Shown here: positions 1 to 8,373 of the stretch, one piece after another | How positions within the stretch are numbered: position 1 is the stretch's first letter | Layout of the letters: the number at the start of each line of letters is the position of its first letter | From: Paraburkholderia rhynchosiae | GTDB taxonomy: Bacteria; Pseudomonadota; Gammaproteobacteria; Burkholderiales; Burkholderiaceae | Length of the DNA stretch: 64,000 bases | Direction of reading: 5' to 3' | Assembly: GCF_002879865.1 (NCBI RefSeq) | Contig: NZ_PNXY01000031.1 | Coordinates: forward strand, 1 to 64,000 | Position numbers and translations under genes: made by a program | Notes under the pieces: generated by a model | Told to the model about the DNA's origin: nothing | The model's input: the letters and a program-made list of their open reading frames with translations, nothing else | Databases searched by the model: none

Positions 1-580
1 GCACCGCCCGCGCCCGAACTGCCTGCGCCGTGACCGCCAGCGCCTGCACCCGAACCGCCTGCACCCGCACCGCCTGCACCGGAACCGCCTGCGCCGGAAC
101 CACCTGCGCCCGAACCGCCTGCACCCGCACCGCCTGCGCCGGAACCACCTGCGCCGGAACCACCTGCGCCTGAACCACCTGCACCCGCACCGCCTGCGCC
201 TGAACCGCCTGCACCCGCACCGCCTGCGCCCGAACCGCCTGCGCCCGAACCGCCTGCGCCCGAACTGCCCGCGCCGGAACTGCCCGCGCCCGAACCGCCT
301 GCGCCATGACCGCCAGCGCCTGCACCCGAACCGCCTGTGCCCGAACCGCCCGCGCCGGAACCGCCTGCGCCCGAACCGCCTGCACCGGAACCGCCTGCAC
401 CCGCACCGCCTGCCCCTGAACCGCCTGCGCCCGAACTGCCAGCGCCTGCACCCGAACCGCCCGCACCGGGACCACCGGCACCCACACCGCCTGCCCCTGA
501 ACCGCCTGCGCCCGAACCGCCCGCACCCGAACTGCCCGCACCCGAACTGCCCGCGCCCGAACCGCTTCCGGCGTGACCGC
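1..580. repeat. Short-period tandem repeat coding Gly-Ala/Ser units
   Basis: Imperfect tandem repeat built on a 15-18 nt unit (variants of GCGCCCGAACCGCCT on the plus strand), with GCACCC, GCGCCG and GCCCCT alternatives. All variation keeps the triplet frame, so the minus-strand reading stays open as GGSGAG, GGAGAG and GGHGAG. Such arrays vary in copy number between strains and are prone to assembly collapse. Confidence 0.85.
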
Positions 581-1283
581 CTGCAAGCTGACCTTCAGCC
601 AGCCGCAGTGGAGCAGAATTCGGAGGAGGTGCACTGCGGTGATCGAACGAAGCGGAAGACATGGGCGGGGCAAGCTGAGTACTGCCAATTGCAGTTCCCC
701 GGGCGGGAGGTGATGATGATTTCGCAACATGACCGGACGAAGGCGCTTGTTGCGTTGCCGATGTGGGTCCGGTGATCCCGGGAGCATGCCGCGCGATTGC
801 TCTCACGTGCGGCGCCGGATGGCGGCGATTCTGTGTGGCGGCATGGTTTGCTTGATCGGCCCCCCGTGTACCCGACTGCGGCGCAACAAAATACGGAGCA
901 CGTCCAGCGCGGTTATCGGACTGAGCGGAAGACTCAGGCGGGGCGAGCTCAGCACTGGCAACCGCGGTTCCGCGAGCGGGAGGCGGCGATAGTAGCGCGA
1001 CATGACCGGACCAGGACGTGACTTGCGTTGACGACGTGGGTCCGATGATTCCCAGCGCCTGGTCATAGTCGAACCGATCGTCATACGCGACGATACCCAA
1101 AATCCCGACTGCCAACGCACTTGCAGACGCAACCCAAAGCGCGCGGTGTCTGTCTCTCGCAGGCGGTGCGGCCTTGATGTCTGCATCGGGGCTCCCTGCA
1201 CCGGAATGCGCAAATTCGGCCTGTCTGAACATCGCAACACGCTTCGGATCATTTCGTCTGATCCTTCCATTCACTGCTTTCAT
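1..1283 (-). CDS. Membrane-anchored protein with glycine-rich repeat tail (C-terminus off the window)
   Basis: This reading frame opens at the ATG at 1283-1281, behind AAGGGGA, and stays open for 427 codons to the left edge without a stop. Function not recognised. The first ~45 residues are basic and polar, then comes one transmembrane segment (VASASALAVGILGIVAY), so an N-in, C-out topology is likely. A Ser/Pro/Ala-rich linker follows with a diverged duplication: GPTSSTQVTSWSGHVA at about 1043-996 and GPTSATQQAPSSGHVA at about 770-723, a 273-nt (91-codon) period. From about 593 to the edge the protein is almost only G, A and S in GGSGAG-type units with occasional GGHGAG. The tail could be a flexible stalk, cell-envelope spacer or adhesin-like region. 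The proline-rich reading of the opposite strand is a shadow. Start and frame are well supported; role unknown. Confidence 0.72.
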   Translation of the reverse strand, partial: MKAVNGRIRRNDPKRVAMFRQAEFAHSGAGSPDADIKAAPPARDRHRALWVASASALAVGILGIVAYDDRFDYDQALGIIGPTSSTQVTSWSGHVALLSPPPARGTAVASAELAPPESSAQSDNRAGRAPYFVAPQSGTRGADQANHAATQNRRHPAPHVRAIARHAPGITGPTSATQQAPSSGHVAKSSSPPARGTAIGSTQLAPPMSSASFDHRSAPPPNSAPLRLAEGQLAGGHAGSGSGAGSSGAGSSGAGGSGAGGSGAGGVGAGGPGAGGSGAGAGSSGAGGSGAGGAGAGGSGAGGSGAGGSGAGGSGTGGSGAGAGGHGAGGSGAGSSGAGSSGAGGSGAGGSGAGGAGAGGSGAGGAGAGGSGAGGSGAGGSGAGGAGAGGSGAGGSGAGGSGAGGAGAGGSGAGAGGHGAGSSGAGG

Positions 1284-1953
1284 GTGACGTCCCCTTGCGG
1301 AGCGCTCATCGAAATGAGCCGCGGGATCCCGAAACAAGTGTGTGAAGCCGCCGGAACCCCCAGGCGAGTGACGCACCGGCCGGCGGACCGTTTCGTTTCA
1401 CCGTTCTGCGTGTTCGCCCCCGGTTCCCCCACGGCAATGCGAGCGATGTTCCAGGTTTTCTATCCTGAGCCCTTGAGCTATGAAAGCGCTCGTGAGAGAC
1501 ACTGTCCGAACCGATGGACGAGCAGCATTCGCTGTGCCTGTCGGTCGAACGCAATCGGATGTGGGATCGTCCACGTAGTTATGGGGCATACGCTGTCGAA
1601 CTACCTGCGCCAAGGAGGCGGAGTCGACTTGGGGAAAGTGAAAAAGGAGCGTCTATCTGTGAATCTCGTCAAAGCCTTGACGCGGAAATAAGGCAAATCC
1701 GGGAATGGCTTATGACTTACCAGCGCGATAGCGAATAACTTCTTTTCAATATCGACTGACTGATTTGGCGGCGCGTCGTACTCGAACAGCGGACAAGGCC
1801 CGACGTCCGAGCCGTAGCAGTATCATGGATGAGTACATCTGCAAATGTTCGTCGGCCGGCAGGCGCTATTCATGGCCGCCGCCAATATGCGGTGACGGAT
1901 CCAATGGCGTGACCCAAAGGCGCCTTGCGGTCACCGCTCGCAGGGGAGACGTC
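1284..1953. other. Intergenic region between two divergent genes, no gene seen
   Basis: About 670 bases between the divergent starts at 1283 (minus) and 1954 (plus). The ORFs here lack a ribosome site and recognisable protein features. The part from about 1720 to 1770 is comparatively AT-rich and could carry promoters. I see no tRNA, terminator or repeat. Confidence 0.5.
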
Positions 1954-2223
1954 ATGACTACGACAATTAAATCAGCGCTGACGGTTGGCTTGCTGTCCGT
2001 GATCTGCCTGGCCGTTACGGGCAGTGCCGAGGCGGACGACCGCCTTTTGAAGCTGCTGCAGCTCCAAACCTTGAACCGCATGGCGTCAGATGCCGCGCCC
2101 ACGAAAAAGAACCATTCGAGCGACGACGGCACGCGTCAGAACAATGGGGCAGACCGCCGATATTCCCAACCGCAGCCGTCCAGTCGCGGCGCTCCCGGCA
2201 GCACACCCGCGCGACAGCCATAA
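1954..2223 (+). CDS. Small secreted hypothetical protein (89 aa)
   Basis: Function not recognised. The ATG at 1954 is chosen over an in-frame start at 1765 because AGGGGAGAC lies just upstream and because it puts a classical signal peptide at the N-terminus: a short polar/basic stretch, a hydrophobic core (ALTVGLLSVICLAVTG) and an SAEA cleavage region near residue 27. The mature part is about 60 residues, starts with a leucine-rich amphipathic stretch (DDRLLKLLQLQTLNRM) and then becomes polar, rich in Ser, Asn, Gln, Pro and Arg, and probably disordered. Probably periplasmic. It is divergent from the glycine-rich protein gene and has a similar ribosome-binding context. The end overlaps no other gene. 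Confidence 0.6.
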   Translation: MTTTIKSALTVGLLSVICLAVTGSAEADDRLLKLLQLQTLNRMASDAAPTKKNHSSDDGTRQNNGADRRYSQPQPSSRGAPGSTPARQP

Positions 2224-2414
2224 CGACTTTGCCGGCGTTCTTGGCACGCCGGGTGCCGGTTGCCCTCGGCGTGCGTCCACGGGTAGCAAGCGTCGCGGGA
2301 CCGGTGCTCTTGTCGATGCATTCATCTGAGCCATGGACGCCCATGGCGGTGAACGTCCGCCTACCGTATAGTGCCGCCCCCGTTTAACTCTGCCAGTACG
2401 GCCGCCGCCATACT

Positions 2415-3182
2415 TCACAACGACGTGTCCACGCCTAACGCTTCGGCAGCTTTGCGCAGATAACCGCCTGTCGCGAGCAACAGGCTGCGCGAGTACTCGT
2501 TCTCGACCTTTTGCGCGCGAACCCTTTCTATGTCGAGCTCTTCAACGATCTCTCCATTGCGCATGATCGCCACGCGTGAGCACAGAAACCCGACCACCGC
2601 GAGATTGTGACTGACGAGAATCATCGTCAGATTCCGCTCGCGATGCAGGCGCTTCAGGAGGTTAAGTATTTCGGCTTGCACGGAGACGTCGAGCGCGGAC
2701 GTGGGTTCATCGAGCAGCAAGACGCGCGGCTCGACGATCAACGCACGCGCGATCGCAACCCGTTGTCGTTGTCCGCCCGAAAGTTGATGCGGATAGCGAA
2801 AGCGAAATGACGGATTAAGGCCCACTTCACGCAGCGCATTCACAATGCGTGCTTCATGTTCGCCGATCCCGTTGATACGCAGCGGTTCGCGCAGCGTCTG
2901 GTCGACGGTGAAGCGCGGATGCAGCGAACCATACGGGTCCTGAAAGACCATCTGCACATCGCGCCGGCGTGTGTCGCGATCCGATCCGGCGATATGCAGG
3001 AACCCTTCGGCAACAGGCGTGAGTCCGCTCAGCGCGCGAAGAATAGTCGACTTGCCGGAGCCCGATTCGCCTACCAGGCCGAATACCTCGCCTGCCGCGA
3101 CATGAAAGCTCGCGCCGCGTACTGCATCGACGAGTCCCGCGGCCGTCCTGAAGCGCACGGTCAGTGCATCGACGCGGATCAT
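2415..3182 (-). CDS. ddpF: D,D-dipeptide ABC transporter ATP-binding protein DdpF
   Basis: Second ATPase of the oligopeptide-type importer, energising uptake of D-Ala-D-Ala type dipeptides at the inner face of the membrane. It has the Walker A motif GESGSGKST, a canonical signature LSGGQRQRV, Walker B LLLDEPTSALD and the H-loop histidine (ILVSHNLAV). The start at 3182 (MIRVDALTV) forms a 4-base ATGA overlap with the upstream ddpD stop, implying translational coupling; the longer 5' extension lies inside ddpD and is not used. About 255 aa, normal for a DppF/DdpF ATPase, although the C-terminal region typical of oligopeptide ATPases is short. It is last in the rpiR-ddpXABCDF run. The specific ddp assignment rests on ddpX in the same operon; by sequence alone it is a generic dipeptide ATPase. 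Confidence 0.85.
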   Translation of the reverse strand: MIRVDALTVRFRTAAGLVDAVRGASFHVAAGEVFGLVGESGSGKSTILRALSGLTPVAEGFLHIAGSDRDTRRRDVQMVFQDPYGSLHPRFTVDQTLREPLRINGIGEHEARIVNALREVGLNPSFRFRYPHQLSGGQRQRVAIARALIVEPRVLLLDEPTSALDVSVQAEILNLLKRLHRERNLTMILVSHNLAVVGFLCSRVAIMRNGEIVEELDIERVRAQKVENEYSRSLLLATGGYLRKAAEALGVDTSL

Positions 3183-4069
3183 AACGGCGCTCCTTGCTGT
3201 TCGCCCAGGTCGTTGAGCCACGCGGAGTCGCGCGAGAGCACAGGCAATTCGGCGGGCGGATCCACAAGCGGCGGATTCGCGGCAAGCAGCCCGCGGGTGT
3301 AGGGGTGTTGGGCGTTGACCAGATCGCGCGCCGCGCAGGTTTCGATGACGCGACCGGCGTACATCACCACCACGCGGTCGCAGAACGACATGACGAGCGG
3401 CAAGTCGTGACTGATGAAAATGAGGCCTGTCTGATGCTTTTCGATCAGTTCATCGAGCACGGCCAGCACTTGCATGGAGACCAGCACATCGAGCGCGCTC
3501 GTCGGTTCGTCTGCGATCAGGAGGCGGGGACCTGTCGAGACCATCATCGCGATCATCACGCGTTGCCCCATGCCGCCTGACAACTCATGCGGATATGAGC
3601 GGGCGACGCGTTCAGGGTTGCGAATATGCACGGACTCCAGCGCCGCGACGACCTTTGCCCGCATCGCACGACGGTTAAGCCTCGGCTCATGCAGCGCGAA
3701 CGCTTCGCGCATCTGCTGCTCGACGGTCATGACCGGGTTGAGCGAATACTTCGGGTCCTGGAGGACCATCCCCATCTGGGAGCCGCAGAAGCGGCGGCGC
3801 CTGTCGGCCCGCATGGTCAGCATGTCATGTCCATCGAAGCGCAGCGCTTTGGCCGTGCAATGCGCGGCGGGCGGCAACAAGCCCAGCAGCGCGCGGCCCG
3901 TGAGCGATTTGCCCGAGCCCGATTCGCCGACGATGCCGAGTCGCTCGCCCTTCTTCAACGTGAGCGACAGACCGCGTACCGCTTCGTTCAGCGTGCCGTC
4001 ATGCGCGCGAAAGGCGACGCGCAGATCGTCGATTTCGCACAGAGGATGGTCCGCTTCGTTCGTGCGCAT
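3179..4069 (-). CDS. ddpD: D,D-dipeptide ABC transporter ATP-binding protein DdpD
   Basis: First ATPase of the importer. Walker A is GESGSGKSL, the signature is LSGGMGQRV (Met where the consensus has Gln), Walker B is LLIADEPTSALD and the H-loop is FISHDLPLV. The C-terminal oligopeptide-transporter extension (HPYTRGLLAANPPL) is present, which interacts with the permease or binds Fe-S in some members. I place the start at 4069 (MRTNEAD), where GGAG sits 6 bases upstream and the ddpC stop is immediately before it; an ATG at 4081 overlapping ddpC is the alternative. About 296 aa. The gene overlaps ddpF by four bases. Confidence 0.85.
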   Translation of the reverse strand: MRTNEADHPLCEIDDLRVAFRAHDGTLNEAVRGLSLTLKKGERLGIVGESGSGKSLTGRALLGLLPPAAHCTAKALRFDGHDMLTMRADRRRRFCGSQMGMVLQDPKYSLNPVMTVEQQMREAFALHEPRLNRRAMRAKVVAALESVHIRNPERVARSYPHELSGGMGQRVMIAMMVSTGPRLLIADEPTSALDVLVSMQVLAVLDELIEKHQTGLIFISHDLPLVMSFCDRVVVMYAGRVIETCAARDLVNAQHPYTRGLLAANPPLVDPPAELPVLSRDSAWLNDLGEQQGAPL

Positions 4070-4070
4070 G

Positions 4071-5024
4071 TCAGTCTCCATGACGAGGATCGAACACATC
4101 GCGCAACCCGTCACCGAGCAGGTTGAATGCGAGGCTCACGAGCAGAATCGCGAAGCCCGGCAGCGTGGCCACCCACCATGAATCGAGCAGCACGTTGCGG
4201 CCGGAAGCGACCATGAAGCCCCATTCGGGACTCGGCGGTTGCGCACCGAGTCCAAGAAAGCCGAGACCCGCGACGGTCAGAATGATGCCCGCCATGTCGA
4301 GCGTGGCTCGCACGATCACGGACGACATGCATAGCGGCATCACATAGCGCAGCAGGATGCGCAGGTTCGACGCGCCTTGCAGACGTGCAACCTGAATGAA
4401 ATCGGCCTGCACGAGCCTCAACGTTTCGGCGCGCGCGAGACGTGCATACGCCGGCCAAGCCGTGATGGAGATGGCGATTACGGCATTGATCACACCCGGT
4501 CCCAGGGCGGCCGCGAAGGCGAGCGCGAGCACGATTTTCGGAAACGCTAGGGCAATATCGGTGACACGCATCAGTACGTTATCGACCCAACCGCCGAAGA
4601 AGCCCGCTGTCGTGCCTATCATGAGGCCGATTGGCACCACCACGACGACCACGAGTATCGCTATCGACAAAGTGAGGCGCGAGCCATAGATGATGCGCGA
4701 GAGAATATCGCGCCCAAGCTGGTCGGTGCCGAGCCAGTGCGATGCCGAGCCCGGCGGCAGCAGCCGGTCCGACAGCACCTGGCGCAAGGGATCATGCGGC
4801 GCGATCCACGGTCCGATGAACGCGACGATCACGAGCACCATCAGGATCGCAAAACCGAATACCGAGAGCGGATTGCCCGCGAAACGCCGCCAGCGCCGAT
4901 AGGCGAGGCCCAACGCGGCCTGTTTGCGCGACGCCGGCGTGTCGGTAAGCAGCCATTGCTTCCACGTGAGGCGCGCGGCTTTCATCGGCCAGTCCTGCGT
5001 CGAATGTTCAAGAGGTTGGCGCAC
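4071..5024 (-). CDS. ddpC: D,D-dipeptide ABC transporter permease DdpC
   Basis: Inner-membrane permease of the DppC/OppC type, 317 aa. A cytoplasmic N-terminal stretch of about 50 residues precedes the first membrane helix (FGFAILMVLVIVAFIGPWI), followed by the family motif around WLGTDQLGRDILSRIIYGSR and a block of about five further helices. The EAA-type coupling loop that contacts the ATPases is visible near ARAETLRLVQADFIQVARLQGA. The C-terminal part contains GLGFLGLGAQPPSPEWG, conserved in this family. It starts 19 bases after the ddpB stop and pairs with DdpB to form the translocation channel. Specificity is inferred from the operon. Confidence 0.87.
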   Translation of the reverse strand: MRQPLEHSTQDWPMKAARLTWKQWLLTDTPASRKQAALGLAYRRWRRFAGNPLSVFGFAILMVLVIVAFIGPWIAPHDPLRQVLSDRLLPPGSASHWLGTDQLGRDILSRIIYGSRLTLSIAILVVVVVVPIGLMIGTTAGFFGGWVDNVLMRVTDIALAFPKIVLALAFAAALGPGVINAVIAISITAWPAYARLARAETLRLVQADFIQVARLQGASNLRILLRYVMPLCMSSVIVRATLDMAGIILTVAGLGFLGLGAQPPSPEWGFMVASGRNVLLDSWWVATLPGFAILLVSLAFNLLGDGLRDVFDPRHGD

Positions 5025-5043
5025 GTGGAAAGTCTCCGTTGCA

Positions 5044-6114
5044 TCAGCGGGCGCGCGGATCGAACACGCGATAGAGCGCGTCGGTGAGCAGATTCAACGC
5101 GATGAAAGTGGCGCCTATCACAAGCGTGCTGCCAAGCACGGCGTTCATGTCCGCATTGAGCAGCGCACCCGTCAGATACGATCCGATGCCCGGCCACGCG
5201 AATACGATCTCAGTCAGCACCGAACCTTCCAGCAGGAAGCTATACGAAAGCGCGATGACCGTAAGCAACGGCACCGCGATGTTGCCGAAGGCGTGTACCC
5301 ACACGACGCGCCGCTCGGGCACGCCCTTCGCGCGCGCCGTTGTGATGTACTCCTGGTTTAACTGGTCGAGCATGAACGAGCGCGTCATTCGGCTCAGATA
5401 CGCAACGGAGTAATAGCCGAGTATCGCGGCAGGCAACGCGACGTGCGAGATGGCATTGAAGAACACATCCCATTCGCCGGCCATCAGCGAATCGACGAGC
5501 AGGCTGCCCGTGCGCGGTTCCACCATGCCGTCGAACACGGGGTCCAACCTTCCGGGACCTGAAACCCAATGCAGCTTCGCATAGAACAGCAATAGTCCCA
5601 TCAGGCCGAGCCAGAACACAGGCACGGAACTGCCGACCAGGCCCACGAAGCGCGCAACGTGGTCGATCCAGCGGTTATGACGCGTCGCGGCCACCACTCC
5701 GAGCGGCACGCCGACCAATACGCCGGCGATGGTCGCGAGGGTGGCGAGTTCAAGCGTCGCGGGAAACACACGCCGGATATCGTCGAGTACCGGATTGGCT
5801 GTCAGCAGCGACATCCCCAGATTGCCGTGCAAAACCGCATTCACGTAGATCAGGAATTGGTCGGCAAGCGGCTTGTCGAGACCGAGCTGGATGCGCGCCG
5901 CCGCATAGGCGCTGGCCGACGCGCGATCGCCAAGTATCGCGAGCACGGGGTCGATCGGCACCTTGCGGCCGATCACGAACGTTACTGCAAGGAGGCCCGT
6001 GAATGTGACGGCGAGCGTCAGTGCCCAGCGCAGCACACGCAGCGTCCAGCGCACGCTTGCGCGGCGCGCGGATGCAGCGCGAATGCGGTCGATCGGAGTC
6101 AACGTTGTCGACAT
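5044..6114 (-). CDS. ddpB: D,D-dipeptide ABC transporter permease DdpB
   Basis: Inner-membrane permease of the DppB/OppB type, 356 aa, slightly longer than usual because of about 25 extra basic residues before the first helix (LRWALTLAVTFTGLLAVTFV). The periplasmic segment after helix 1 carries the typical LGLDKPLADQFLIYVNAVLHGNLG. Later helices include FVGLVGSSVPVFWLGLMGLLLF and the coupling loop EYITTARAKGVPERRVVWVHAF. The C-terminal motif FAWPGIGSYLTGALLNAD is diagnostic for the DppB group. The start lies 21 bases after the ddpA stop, consistent with a single transcript. Confidence 0.87.
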   Translation of the reverse strand: MSTTLTPIDRIRAASARRASVRWTLRVLRWALTLAVTFTGLLAVTFVIGRKVPIDPVLAILGDRASASAYAAARIQLGLDKPLADQFLIYVNAVLHGNLGMSLLTANPVLDDIRRVFPATLELATLATIAGVLVGVPLGVVAATRHNRWIDHVARFVGLVGSSVPVFWLGLMGLLLFYAKLHWVSGPGRLDPVFDGMVEPRTGSLLVDSLMAGEWDVFFNAISHVALPAAILGYYSVAYLSRMTRSFMLDQLNQEYITTARAKGVPERRVVWVHAFGNIAVPLLTVIALSYSFLLEGSVLTEIVFAWPGIGSYLTGALLNADMNAVLGSTLVIGATFIALNLLTDALYRVFDPRAR

Positions 6115-6135
6115 GATTCGGACGCCGTCGGGCGA

Positions 6136-7743
6136 TTACTGCTTTTTCACATGCAGGTACGAAACCAGGTCGTTGATCGGCCCGACTTCAAGGCCGGATA
6201 CGCCTGGCCGCATCGCTACCTGCGATACCTGCTGGAACATGATGACGAACGGCGAGCGCGCGAGCATGTCCTTCTGCATCGCCTGGTAAAGCTGTGCGCG
6301 CTTTGCGGTGGACGACTCGGCCAGTGCGGCGTTGGTCTCTTTCGTCAGATCGGGAATGTCCCACGAATTACGCCATGCAAGCATCTTGTACGAGGACTTG
6401 TCGGAGTTGTCCGGATTCCACGCGAAGCCCTGCGCATTGCTGTGCGGATCGATATAGTCGGCAGACCATTCGCCAATGTAGATGTCATGCTGGCGCGCAC
6501 GATACTTCGCGAGCGTCTGCTTGTTATCGCCGGGAATTATCTCGACCTTGATTCCACCTTGAGCCAGATTGGCTTGTACCGCCTGTGCAATGTCGTTGTA
6601 CGGGTAGGCGCTACGGACGTCCATCGTTACATTGAAGCCGTTCGGCAAGCCTGCTTTGGCGAGCAGCGCCTTTGCCTTCGCGACGTCCTGATGATACGGG
6701 TTGCTGTTGAGTGCGCCGAGAAAGCCTTCCGGCAGAAACGTCTGGTGAACCTTGTAAGTCGTCTTCACGACGTTCGTCTGTATGCCGTTGTAATCGATCA
6801 GCCACTTCATCGCTTCCTGCACTTCGGGCTTCGCGAGATTCGGGTTCTTCACGTTCAGACCGAGATACAGCAATGTGGCTTGCGGCACGGCCATTACGTG
6901 CGCTTTGTTCGACTTCGTCAACGCAGCGAGATCGTCGGGGCTCAGATTGCGCGCTACATCCGCGTCGCCATTTTCGAGCAGCAGCCGCTGGCTCGACGCT
7001 TCGGGAACGTGACGAAGCACAATGCGCTTCATCGCGAGCGGCATGCGGTAATCGTCGTATCTCTGCAGAATGATGCTGTCGTTCGCCGTCCATTTGACCA
7101 GCTTGTACGCGCCCGACCCCGCCTCGTTCGTGCGCAGCCATTCGTTGCCGAAGTCATTACCTTTCTGATGCGACATCAGCAGTTTTTTGTCGAGCACGGA
7201 TGCAGGCCACGCGCCCAGAACATTCAGCACGAAGGTGGGCGCGTATTTCTGATCGGTTGTGATGCTGACCGTTGAATCGTCGATCTTTTTGACTTTCTGT
7301 AGCGCGTTCTCTTTGGTGAGCCCGATGCCTTGCAGCACGGCGGCCGCGCCCTTGTCCAGAAGCACGCAGCGCTGGATCGACCATGCGACGTCATCGGCCG
7401 TCAGCGCATTGCCGGAGTGAAACTTGAGACCGGAGCGGACCTTGAAGGTGAACGTGAGTCCGTCGGGGCTCACGCTCCAGGATTGCGCGGCGTCGCCGTT
7501 GAATTTCGACGGGTCTTTCAGGTCGACGCGCACGAGCCGGTCATAAGTGTTCGCGACGTACTCTTCCGGCACCAGTTCGTAGACTTCGCCGGGATCGAGC
7601 GTCGAGAACTCGTCGAGCGTCGTGGCGATGACAAGCATGTCTTTGGGCGTCGCCGCGAGCGCGTTGCCTGTCATCGTGATGGAAAATGTCAGCGCGGATG
7701 CGACCGCGACTGCTGCTAGCGCATTGCGCAAAACCAGATTCAT
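6136..7743 (-). CDS. ddpA: Periplasmic D,D-dipeptide-binding protein DdpA
   Basis: Solute-binding protein of family SBP_bac_5 (DppA/OppA fold), about 535 aa, that captures dipeptide in the periplasm and delivers it to DdpBC. I take the ATG at 7743, which has GGAG 6 bases upstream and gives a clean signal peptide (LRNALAAVAVASALTFSITM, cleavage after NALA); the longer upstream frame would bury it. Family hallmarks include YDRLVRVDLKDPSKFNGDAA, LKFHSGNALTADDVAWSI and the C-terminal MLARSPFVIMFQQ. There is no lipobox, so it is predicted soluble. It follows ddpX with a gap of about 58 bases. The ligand is inferred from ddpX; binding of other short peptides cannot be excluded. Confidence 0.85.
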   Translation of the reverse strand: MNLVLRNALAAVAVASALTFSITMTGNALAATPKDMLVIATTLDEFSTLDPGEVYELVPEEYVANTYDRLVRVDLKDPSKFNGDAAQSWSVSPDGLTFTFKVRSGLKFHSGNALTADDVAWSIQRCVLLDKGAAAVLQGIGLTKENALQKVKKIDDSTVSITTDQKYAPTFVLNVLGAWPASVLDKKLLMSHQKGNDFGNEWLRTNEAGSGAYKLVKWTANDSIILQRYDDYRMPLAMKRIVLRHVPEASSQRLLLENGDADVARNLSPDDLAALTKSNKAHVMAVPQATLLYLGLNVKNPNLAKPEVQEAMKWLIDYNGIQTNVVKTTYKVHQTFLPEGFLGALNSNPYHQDVAKAKALLAKAGLPNGFNVTMDVRSAYPYNDIAQAVQANLAQGGIKVEIIPGDNKQTLAKYRARQHDIYIGEWSADYIDPHSNAQGFAWNPDNSDKSSYKMLAWRNSWDIPDLTKETNAALAESSTAKRAQLYQAMQKDMLARSPFVIMFQQVSQVAMRPGVSGLEVGPINDLVSYLHVKKQ

Positions 7744-7801
7744 ACTCGCTCCGCATGTAAAGGAAGAGAACCTGCAAACGCACAGCCAGGAACCTATCAA
7801 G

Positions 7802-8368
7802 TCACATCAATTTCAACGGACCACTTTCGCTGTTGTCGATCACAGGCAGCGCGCGCGAGCCAGGCAGTTCGTAGTGCCACCATTCGCTCGCAATGTGCGT
7901 AAAGCCGGCCGCGTGCATGATGCCGAGCAACAGCAGGCGATTGCGCTGCACATGTTGCGGCAGGCCGTGGTGGAAGTGCTCGGAAGCGTTCACCATCTCG
8001 TCAAAACCGGTGCCCATGTCTAGCGGTTCACCGTCGCCGTCTATCAGCGTCAGGTCGACGGCCGTGCCCCGGCTATGGTTCGAGCCGCGGCCCAGTTCGG
8101 CTATATAAGTCGGGTCGGGCAGAAAGTCCCACAGCACCTTTTGTGCTTGTGGCGGACGGTAGGCGTCGAAAATGCGCAACGTCATGCCGATACTGTCCGC
8201 GAGTTCGACGGCTTTGCGCAAGGCAGCTTCGGCTGGCTGGAGCAGCAGGCAATGCGCTTCGCGGTAGATCGCCTTGCCTGTGAAGTTGTGCGGCGTCGCA
8301 TACACGAGGTCGATATCCACGCGATGTGTGTCGCGAGTAATGTGTATGAGGTGAGGGGTATCGGTCAT
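7802..8368 (-). CDS. ddpX: D-alanyl-D-alanine dipeptidase DdpX (VanX family)
   Basis: Zinc metallopeptidase of family M15D that hydrolyses D-Ala-D-Ala to two D-alanines. At 188 aa it has normal VanX/DdpX length and no signal peptide, so it is cytosolic. The zinc site is intact: SNHSRGTAVD matches SxHxxGxxxD (His and Asp ligands) and SEWWHYE supplies the catalytic Glu and third His ligand. The substrate-positioning arginine is in FDAYRPPQAQ. It is the second gene of the operon, directly after the RpiR regulator (5-base gap) and before ddpA, the same X-A-B-C-D-F order as E. coli ddp. This gene defines the operon as a D,D-dipeptide scavenging system. It is not evidence for vancomycin resistance, since no vanH or vanA partner is present. 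Confidence 0.9.
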   Translation of the reverse strand: MTDTPHLIHITRDTHRVDIDLVYATPHNFTGKAIYREAHCLLLQPAEAALRKAVELADSIGMTLRIFDAYRPPQAQKVLWDFLPDPTYIAELGRGSNHSRGTAVDLTLIDGDGEPLDMGTGFDEMVNASEHFHHGLPQHVQRNRLLLLGIMHAAGFTHIASEWWHYELPGSRALPVIDNSESGPLKLM

Positions 8369-8373
8369 AGCGG

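Noticed and set aside
337..576. Proline-rich plus-strand ORF (PAPEPP repeats)
   Set aside because: No ribosome site and low complexity only; the minus-strand frame through the same repeat is longer, has an upstream gene body with membrane anchor and a good start.
1..580. Possible CRISPR-like array because of regular repeats
   Set aside because: There are no spacers; the units are contiguous 15-18 nt codon repeats that keep frame.
1146..1691. Plus-strand 181-codon ORF
   Set aside because: It overlaps the N-terminal part of the minus-strand repeat protein, has no ribosome site and shows no family or signal features.
1600..1691. Faint resemblance of a short frame end to stress-protein (TerD-like) repeats
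   Set aside because: Too short and without context; likely chance.
5659..7275. Long plus-strand ORF (538 codons) opposite ddpA/ddpB
   Set aside because: Arg/His/Val-rich antisense reading of a high-GC transporter operon; the minus-strand proteins carry clear motifs.
7802..8368. ddpX as a vancomycin resistance gene
   Set aside because: VanX family members in Gram-negative bacteria with a ddp transporter serve nutrition; no vanHA-type genes are present.
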